NCBI GenBank assembly: GCA_010645155.1
Contig: CM021312.1
Span: 2,136,183 to 2,200,182, forward strand
Source: Tigriopus japonicus
Taxonomy: Eukaryota > Arthropoda > Copepoda > Harpacticoida > Harpacticidae
Reading direction: 5' to 3'
Length of the DNA: 64,000 bases
Of this stretch, positions 57,110 to 64,000 are shown piece by piece. The stretch's first letter is position 1. Every line of letters begins with the position of its first letter. The notes under the pieces were generated by a model. The model had not been told where the DNA came from, ran no database searches, and saw nothing but the letters and a program-made list of their open reading frames with translations. The position numbers and the translations under genes were made by a program.

Positions 57110-57300
57110 TGTGCTCTTTTTGCATTTTTTTTTTGCATTTTCTGATATTTTTGTTGCCTTTTTTGATGCAATTTTTGGCCTTTTTTGTTGCCGTTTTGAT
57201 GTATTTTTTGGCATTTTTGTTGCCTTTTTTGATGCTTATTTTGGCATTTTTTGTTGTCTTTTTGTGATGCATTTTTTGGCATTTTTTGCATTATTTGTGG
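57110..57300 (+). repeat. T-rich low-complexity tandem repeat
   Basis: Irregular units of TTTTTTGATGCATTTTTTGG and TTTTTGTTGCC, about 30 bp. Open frames here on both strands are by-products of the composition. Confidence 0.8.
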
Positions 57301-58426
57301 AGCCCTAATTATAACACTCTGACATTGAAAAATGTCATCAGAATTCTTGGAATTTGAGCAAACACTTTCATTGAGCGTAGCTAGCTACCAGGTAGCTTCA
57401 GCACGATTGAAGCACCTACCTTAAGACTAGAACATGTTTACGTTTTATGCCCCATATTGTTTCATCACAAGCCATTTCAATTTACATTTCACAATTACAC
57501 TTGTACATTTTTGGGGAATCTTAAGCATATAAACATAAGCGTACAAAACATCATTCCGAGTTTTTAGTCTAATTGAGGCTGATTGACTTTTTTGTGAAAC
57601 TTGAACGTATCATTTGAGCTTAAAATCTACCCTCTTTCATACCCAGCTTATAAACCGGAAAATACAACAATAAATGTTTTTGTATGATCCTGTTTGTAAT
57701 TCCGAAGCTTTAAATTTGAAAGAAAATCTCCAGGAAAATGCCATTTTTTAGACAATTTAAAGGTTCTAGGTACCATTGGTACGCCGACCCTGTTTAAGGG
57801 AAGGAAGGATTTTTCACGGTCAAAAGTATCACGGCATCCGGCAAGCACTTAAAATGCTCTAAAAATTAAACTGGGTAAAACATTAGAAAAAGTTGTCCAC
57901 GACCTTGTGTCGCAAGAAAACGAGAAATGTCAAAACATTTTATTCCTTGCTCTAGCAATCAGAATGGTTACACGGGCATGAAAGTCTTAATTGAACCTCA
58001 TTGGCTAGAAAGGACCTGATTTTAGTTTGAGGAGGGATATTCCGAAAGTCAGACATAGCAAAACCAGTGATGGCTCAATGTAATTCTTTCATTGGAACAT
58101 TGCTATTAATTTTAATTTATCGCCACCAAATCGGTAAGACCAGGAAAGAAGCTAATGTATTTTCAATACGAGTGCGAACTAAAGCTGATACTTTAGGACA
58201 ATAACCTAAATTAAGGCTGTAGGTTAGAGTTTCAGTGAGCTTTTAAGGCTTTTGAAAGTGAGTCTACGCATCCATGGGCAAAGAAATTCGTGCGCTAATT
58301 AGATACTACTTGTGTTGCGTGGCCTATTGTAAGTTGGAGAACGACATATTCTTCCAACCACTGAATAGCTATTTCTTTTACCCGGGTTACATTCTACCAG
58401 GGCCTGAGTAAGAGGAGAGGAGGAGA
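57301..58426. other. no gene seen
   Basis: Nothing supported. One unresolved base (n) lies just downstream at 58427. Confidence 0.3.
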
Positions 58427-58427
58427 N

Positions 58428-58810
58428 GACCCAAAAGTGGTTGCCGACCCCTGTCATAAAGCATGTGGCTGGGAAATTCAATTCTGTGGCCGATGCCTCA
58501 TGCCGCGCCCCTTTAGAGAATCATGAAACTAAGACTTCTACTATGATTACAGCTATTCGAGAATCCATGGATTTTGATTCCCTTGCCCAAGCTCAAAGGT
58601 TGGATTCCGAGTTAGCAACAACTCAAGAAACTTCATCAAGCAAATTAATCTGGGGTAACCTCTAAATGGGTTTTGGTGGAAAGATATTGTGCGACATACA
58701 GTATCTACGTCAAGGCCTCGTCCATGGCTTCCTTCAGTGTTTCGTCACAGTTCAAGGTCTTAGCCACCCATCCAGGTTGTGAGGCGGTCACCTTAAAACA
58801 TGGGAATAAA
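58428..58810 (+). pseudogene. gypsy pol fragment (RNase H end to integrase start)
   Basis: KHVAGKFNSVADASCRAP is the RNase H terminal motif (family consensus HVxGxxNxxADxLSR). Then MDFDSLAQAQRLDSEL is a connection segment, and in another frame SRPRPWLPSVFRH is the start of the integrase. Short and frameshifted. Confidence 0.75.
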
Positions 58811-59084
58811 CAGAATTTCGAGAACTCAAGACACCTTACAGCAAAGTAAAAAATAAATCCCCAACCAACAAAAAAGAAAATTGGAGCCTAGATTTTGTTT
58901 ATGTGTTTAATACAATTAATTGAACTAAAAGGGACGATATTTGATTACCATCCTTCACTGTGTGGGAAAATAATAGCCATATGATTTGTGCCAAGGTGGG
59001 TCTGCAAACATTTTACTTCATGGAGTGTTCGATAAATAAACTTCTTATTCATTGAAAGCTAAAAGAAAATAATTCCTGCTTTAG

Positions 59085-59403
59085 CTCCTGGGTTTGCTAA
59101 TGGGAACGATAGTATGGGCCATGACTTCTGGTTTGATTGCTAGCTCAGCAACGTTGGCTCCTCCAGTCAATCCTAATCCCAACACCAACACCTTGATCGC
59201 CTTGATCGCAACCACCTCTGAACCCTCCATAACAATCATGAGCACCACCACTGATACCACCGCAACTACTACTACGACTACTACTACTACTACCACCACA
59301 ACAACCACCACCACCACCACCACCATCACCTCCACTACAACAACAACAACAACAAATACTACAACAACTACAACCAGCACTACCGCAACAACAATCGTTG
59401 GTG
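59085..59403 (+). CDS. possible Thr-rich secreted-protein exon
   Basis: Bounded by a candidate acceptor (CTGCTTTAG, ending 59084) and a candidate donor (GTAAGC at 59404). The frame LLMGTIVWAMTSGLIASSAT resembles a signal peptide and is followed by an almost pure Thr tract coded by ACT/ACA/ACC (59262-59390), then IVGG. Thr tracts like this occur in mucin-like or chitin-associated extracellular proteins. The tract may equally be a microsatellite, and no neighbouring exon was found. Confidence 0.25.
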
Positions 59404-59584
59404 GTAAGCTTTCAATTATAAGATATGCGCTTTCAATACCCTTTACCATGCTCTTGGATTGGTTTCGATTTACTGTATTTTACAACTCGTAAAGGGCTAA
59501 GTTATATACTTCTTGAAGTATGAGAATTTGATAAAGATATTTGATGCATCATAGTAAAGTGTTTGGTATTTTGACTGAGTGTCC
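59404..59584. other. no feature
   Basis: AT-rich sequence between the Thr-rich tract and the LINE fragment. Confidence 0.3.
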
Positions 59585-60262
59585 TTAGAATTTTGCACTG
59601 AATTTCTCTTCTATTGTCAGAATGTTAAGTTTGATCAAATCTTTGGCGTGCTTCACGATTTTTGCTTGTCTGACACAGTCTGGAAGTACATTCCAAATGC
59701 TAGCGAATTTTCTCTGGCTGCTGAAGAAAATTGCTGGCACCACAGCATCACCGTTGGTTTGAGACCTACTTCTCTCCTGTTGCTGCTGCAGGTGTTGTTG
59801 TTCCCGCGCCTGTGGTTGGTTGCTGTGAGGCGAGAACCTTCTCCATGCTGTCAGAGCGTGGGCGCTGATGCTCATCTGAAGCTCACTTGGGATGTTGGCC
59901 CTTTGCAGTAAGATGGGAGCAGGGGTTTTGTCTTCCCAACCCAATCTGAGGCACGTTTGCACGACATTGTTTGCTTTCACTTGGAGGGCCTGAATGTTTG
60001 TATTGCGGCATTGCTTGTCCCTCCAACCCAGGATTGGGTCGGTTTAAACAGCAATGGCATATCTCGCTTTGGACAAGACCATGGGATCAATGAGCTCTAA
60101 CAGTGTCTTTTGTGGCAGGTGCTCCCTCAGGTTTCTGAGGATTGCCACTCTTGAGTTGAGCTCACCGAGTAGTCCTTGAACATGGTCGTTCCAGGTGTTG
60201 AAGGAGGATATTTGGACCCCCAACAGCCCTTGATTTGGTACGCTTTTGAGCATAGAGTCCCT
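59585..60262 (-). pseudogene. LINE ORF2 C-terminal fragment, one nonsense codon
   Basis: One minus-strand frame with a TAA at 60044-60046. It contains SSFNTWNDHVQGLLGELNSR, RVAILRNLREHLPQKTLLEL, KARYAIAV, DPILGWRDKQCRNTN and a terminal FASIWNVLPDCVRQAK. The layout (post-RT thumb followed by a WNxLP motif) is that of non-LTR ORF2 C-termini. Positions 60168-60275 match 63172-63272, so the same family recurs downstream. Contains a Gln-rich insertion (QQHLQQQQ). Confidence 0.72.
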
Positions 60263-60276
60263 GAATTGTATAGTGT

Positions 60277-60344
60277 TGCACGATGAGTAGCTGCTAGGGC
60301 ACTCACCGTGTAGTGCGTAGAGAGATGTACTTCATACTTCAATA
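60277..60344 (+). repeat. direct repeat left of the minisatellite block
   Basis: GCAC(G/A)ATGAGTAGC then CACTCACCGTGTAGTGCGTA and GAGAGATGTACTTCATACTT, repeated at 61470-61537. The pair flanks the minisatellite region. Confidence 0.8.
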
Positions 60345-60439
60345 CTGGTACTATGTTCTATGTAGAACACTATATATACATAGCAGGGGGAAGGGTTGTG
60401 GGCAACGCAGTGCTCACGAGCGAGCACGCCGCACCTTCC

Positions 60440-61440
60440 CCCCAGATCAAAGATCTGTCTCAAAACAAAACATATCGGGCACATCCCGCCCCACTGATTC
60501 ATCTCGGTGCATCACACGGCCCACTGAACCATATTGGTGCATCACGCGGCCCACTAACGATCCATCTAGGCGACTCAATCCCCACCATGCCATTAATCTG
60601 GGCGATTCAATCCCCACCATGCGATCCATCTGGGCAACTCGATCCCCACCATGCAATCCATCTGGGCGACTCAATCCCCACCATGCAGTCCATCTGGGCG
60701 ACTCAATCCCCACCATGCAATCCATCTGGGTGACTCAATCCCCACCATGCGATCCATCTGGGCAACTCATGGGCCCCACCAAACCATATCAGTGCATCCC
60801 ACAGCCCACTGAACCATATCCATGCAGCACATCACACGGCAAACCGAACCATATCTGTGCAGCACATCACACGGCCCACCGAACCATATCTGTGCAGCAC
60901 ATCACACGGCCCAATGAACCATATCGGTGCATCACACGGCCGACTCTCTCAGCCCACCGGGCAATCCACTCGCTCGGCCAATTGATCTGGGAATCCACCC
61001 AATATCCAATCAATCTGGGAATCCACCCGTTATCCAATCGATCCCGGAATGGACCCGTTATCCAATCGATCCCAGAATCCACCGTTATCCAATCAATCCG
61101 GGAATCCACCCGTTATCCAATCAATCCAGGAATCCACCCGTTATCCAATCAATCCAGGAATCCACCCGTTATCCAATCGATCCGGGAATTCACCCGTTAT
61201 CCAATCGATCCGGGAATTCACCCGTTATCCAATCGATCCGGGAATCCACCTGTTATCCAATCAATCCGGGAATCCACCCGTTATCCAATCCATCCGGGAA
61301 TCCACCTGTTATCCAATCGATCCGGGAATCCACCTGTTATCCAATTGATCCGGGAATCCACCCGTTATCCAATTAATCTGGGAATCCAACCGTTATCCAA
61401 TCAATTTGGGAATCCACCCGACCGGCCAATCGATTCCGGC
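60440..61440 (+). repeat. composite minisatellite block, three unit types
   Basis: First, an about 30-bp unit with CATCACACGGCCCACTGAAC (60480-60560, again 60780-60945). Second, a 32-bp unit with GGGCGACTCAATCCCCACCA (60560-60770, about six units). Third, a 28-bp unit, CCAATCGATCCGGGAATCCA then CCCGTTAT (about 60990-61420, roughly sixteen units). Because 28 is not a multiple of 3 and no frame has stops, long open frames arise here by chance, including a 388-aa one. Confidence 0.9.
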
Positions 61441-61469
61441 ACTGGTTTGTGCCACTGCTGCCACCATGT

Positions 61470-61537
61470 AGCACAATGAGTAGCCGCAAGGCCACTCACC
61501 GTGTAGTGCGTAGAGAGATGTACTTCATACTTCAAAA
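61470..61537 (+). repeat. direct repeat right of the minisatellite block
   Basis: Second copy of the sequence at 60277-60344. Confidence 0.8.
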
Positions 61538-61897
61538 CGAAGAATTGATTGTTGTCTTTCGCTAAAGACGCTGCCAAGACCTGCCACATAGACATTGCTG
61601 TAGGCCAGCCAGCACTGTCCAGGCACTTAGAAAGAGACAAATTACCTAACATTTCAAGTAAATTTGCCAACAATGTCACCAACCACTGTCCTTTTCCATC
61701 GGTAAACAATTATGATACTTATTTATCAGTACAATTTCACATTTTTTTTGAAATAGTTAAAAATATGTTGAGTTTTGTCTCTTCCCGAGTGCATAGACAA
61801 TGCTGACTGGCCTTTAGCGATGTCTACGTGGCAGGCTGGTGGGGCGGAAATAGAGGGGGACAACAAAAAAACACTATAATAAAATAATAAAAGAGTA

Positions 61898-62315
61898 CAG
61901 TCATAAAGTGCGCCATCTAGTAAATTTCATGCGGCAACAGCTCGCCGTTCCCATGATACACATATTTTTGAAGATTGCAACGGCCATTCATCAGTTTTGG
62001 ACAAACTAAAGTGCCTCAAATGTTGACTGAGTATTGTTAAAGGACCTGTGGTGGTTTTTGGTTGAAATTATTAATGAAATCCCTCTCAAAATGGCATGGA
62101 AATCTGACTACTATAAAGGTAATTTAAGCATGATATATGTCAAAATTCATCAGAAAAACACTAAGGTATCATTTATAGTTCAGCCATCAACATTTTAGGC
62201 ACATTAGTTTGTCCAAAACTGATGAATGACCGTCGCAATCTTCAAAAATGTGTTTATCATGGGAACGGCGAGCTGTTGCAGCATGAAATCCACTAGATGG
62301 CGCACTTTATGACTG
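61898..62315. mobile_element. Tc1/mariner-type MITE, 418 bp
   Basis: Flanked by TA (61896-61897, 62316-62317). Inverted ends CAGTCATAAAGTGCGCCATC pair for about 130 bp, including ACAGCTCGCCGTTCCCATGA and CATCAGTTTTGGACAAACTA. No coding sequence. Confidence 0.88.
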
Positions 62316-62317
62316 TA

Positions 62318-62850
62318 CTCTGTTATCATAGTGCTCTATTCACAACCTCTTTATGTACATGGTAATGGTGACGATGTGAGGTCCGATCGAAAGAACAACA
62401 AAGCAGCGTTGCCAGATATTTCAAGATCAGTAGTTTCATGTTAAAAAATGGCAAATGCCAATTTATGGAAAACACTTGCATTTCATTTCAAATATGTTCC
62501 ACTTATAAAACAAAAAGAAAAACATCTTAAGATATTGCCTAAAGGAAAATTCTAAGTGTTCAAACAAATATTTTTTGATCTCATATTCATTCTTGAAAGT
62601 AAAGTATTCTATTGAGAATGTCTGCATTGTTTGAATCATTACTACTTAATTTTCAAATTTGTTTGCTGAGGTGCCAAAACATTATTTGCTTCCACCTAGC
62701 CATATCTTCATTGGTCACTTTACATTCTACATCACTTCATTTCTACACATCAAAATGGCCCTCCTTTTGATAATTTTTGGCATGATTGGTTCGCAAAGTT
62801 CTGGTAACACTGGTTCGCTTTTTCGACCGGACCTCACATCGTCACCATTA
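62318..62850. other. no gene seen
   Basis: AT-rich; no coding sequence or repeat recognised. Confidence 0.3.
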
Positions 62851-62854
62851 CCAT

Positions 62855-63310
62855 ATACATAGCAGGTTGTGAGCAACGCAGTGCTCATGAGTGAGTAAGC
62901 CACAATAGTCAATTCTTCTTTTTGCTTTAGCACCAGGAGGCCGGTCTTTTCTGGGTTCAATATGAGCCCAGTGTCTTCCATGTAAAGGTCAACTTCTTTG
63001 GCTGTGGTCTCCAATGCCTCTATCAATCTCTCTTCATCTGGAGCCGAGACAATGGCAGTAGTGTCATCTGCATTGGTGATGAGATTAGCTGCATTGGTTG
63101 CCCTTGGGAGGTCACTGATTAGAGACAAGAAGTGTATAGTCAATTCATATCCCGGTGTTAGTGCACACACTGAGTACTCCTTGAACATGGTCGTTCCAGG
63201 TGTTGGAGGTGGACGCCCAACAGTCCTTGGTTTGGTACGCTTTTGACCATAGAGTCCCTGAATTGTATAGTCAATTCTTCTTTTTGCTTTAGCACCAGGA
63301 GGCTTGAATT
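62855..63310 (-). pseudogene. LINE RT fragment with internal duplication
   Basis: Minus-strand frame with NLITNADDTTAIVSAPDEER (RT catalytic box read as NADD instead of F/YADD), then EALETTAKEVDLYMEDTG and NPEKTGLLVLKQK. It is preceded in the same frame by GLYGQKRTKPRTVG and TPGTTMFKEYS, a segment that in the related copy at 59585-60262 lies after the RT core. A 35-bp block (GTCAATTCTTCTTTTTGCTT onward) occurs twice, at about 62908 and 63268. Same LINE family, rearranged. Confidence 0.65.
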
Positions 63311-63553
63311 TCAATAGGAGTATGGCTTTATATACACGTACAAGCATTTGGAGAGCGAGGAGAGAGTAGAGATGCTTTAGGAGAGAGTACTTGTGGGTGT
63401 GAGTGGTTCGTACTCGTTGTGTCTTGTTGCAACATAGAACTTGAACGAACTTCCTACCAACGATTCTTCTGGTCATATTGGCAAGTTGAAGTAGACCTAG
63501 CTGATTGCGGGCCGGCTCGAGAGCGCTAGAAAATTTAAAACAAGGCTCCAAGT

Positions 63554-63779
63554 CAGGGGAGTGCAAACTTATTTAGCAGTGGGCCAAATTGGCCGGACCG
63601 TTGGCGCTCGCGGGCCACACCTTCCAAAACGGCAAATTAAAAAATGTGACCTTTCACGGGCCATGCCAAAATCATGCTGCTGGCCACAGCCTATTGAAAA
63701 TGGCAGATCCTCTCGCGGGCCACGCGAAATCAGCTCGCGGGCCACATTTGGCCCGCGGGCCAGGGTTTGCACACCCCTG
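63554..63779. mobile_element. hAT-type MITE, 226 bp
   Basis: Flanked by CTCCAAGT at 63546-63553 and 63780-63787 (perfect). Ends CAGGGGAGTGCAAAC and GTTTGCACACCCCTG. Subterminal CGCGGGCCAC repeats on both sides. Non-coding. Confidence 0.92.
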
Positions 63780-63787
63780 CTCCAAGT

Positions 63788-64000
63788 GATTACTGTTCAT
63801 ACACTCGTTGATTGGGTGTACTGTGGTGAAAAGTCGAGCCAAATTTTGACAAATTTCAATAAAATAGATTTATTGAGGCTCCTAAATAGGGAAAAAGACC
63901 AATGGGACTTTAAGCAATGTGTTGAGTAGCCATGGAAATCGGCAGTTCCCTGGATTACAACACAAGATTTTATTGATATGGTTGGAGGCTAACAATGGCC
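63788..64000. other. right edge, nothing recognised
   Basis: No gene or repeat seen before the window ends. Confidence 0.3.

Noticed and set aside
57066..57308. Phe-rich membrane-like frame
   Set aside because: Product of a T-rich tandem repeat.
58427..58427. Unresolved base n as a biological signal
   Set aside because: A sequencing or assembly ambiguity only.
59390..59403. IVGG as the start of a serine protease domain
   Set aside because: No Arg or Lys cleavage residue precedes it and no catalytic His, Asp or Ser region follows in any frame nearby.
60313..61479. 388-aa open frame with repeated NPPVIQSIRESTRYP-type peptides
   Set aside because: It is the translation of 28- and 32-bp minisatellites. 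All three forward frames are open because the unit has no stops, and there is no domain or splice context.

Overview
This window is eukaryotic, from an invertebrate animal. It has spliced exons, many decayed Class I and Class II transposons, a tRNA-type SINE, MITEs, foldback elements and minisatellites, and no operons or bacterial signals. The mobile-element set (CR1/Jockey-like LINEs, Ty3/gypsy elements primed by tRNA-Trp, Tc1/mariner, PIF-Harbinger, hAT) and a GT11 fucosyltransferase would suit an arthropod, perhaps a crustacean. That placement is a low-confidence inference, because no marker gene is present.

Layout. 0.6-3.6 kb: a PIF/Harbinger unit with an intact MADF-BESS partner gene converging on a broken transposase. 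3.7-5.2 kb: a 5'-truncated LINE. 7.0-8.3 kb: a complete but dead mariner bounded by TA. 10.3-10.8 and 15.1-16.2 kb: gypsy fragments. 13.0-15.1 kb: a repeat unit ending in a TGACC minisatellite. 16.8-28.0 kb: the one convincing host gene, a three-exon alpha-(1,2)-fucosyltransferase of family GT11 (429 aa). Its 8-kb second intron is packed with nested elements: a LINE split by a foldback element with a 9-bp target duplication, a gypsy 5' end and gag, a second foldback element holding a MITE that itself holds a hAT, and a SINE. 28.8-30.4 kb: an almost intact Tc1 element with IR/DR ends. 30.7-34.7 kb: a nearly full-length non-LTR retrotransposon. 35.0-37.2 kb: gypsy integrase remains, a hAT MITE and an internally deleted mariner.

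38.2-44.1 kb is the most unusual part. A 4.3-kb LTR element has identical 96-bp LTRs, a 4-bp duplication, a tRNA-Trp primer site and a polypurine tract, but its RT/RNase H block is inverted relative to its own LTRs and integrase. About 330 bp away is a 391-bp TRIM that uses the same primer site and carries a gag zinc-finger segment, also in antisense. The TRIM sits in one arm of a 1.5-kb palindrome whose other arm keeps the empty site. 44.3-49.6 kb is a 5.3-kb hAT-like element with a perfect 8-bp target duplication and no recognisable transposase. 49.6-64 kb is gene-poor: LINE fragments, small MITEs, a minisatellite block (60.4-61.4 kb) and a possible Thr-rich exon.

The transposon proteins would act only on their own elements. 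The fucosyltransferase is the only gene with a clear cellular role, in Golgi glycan fucosylation. All family assignments rest on motifs read by eye. No database search was run.
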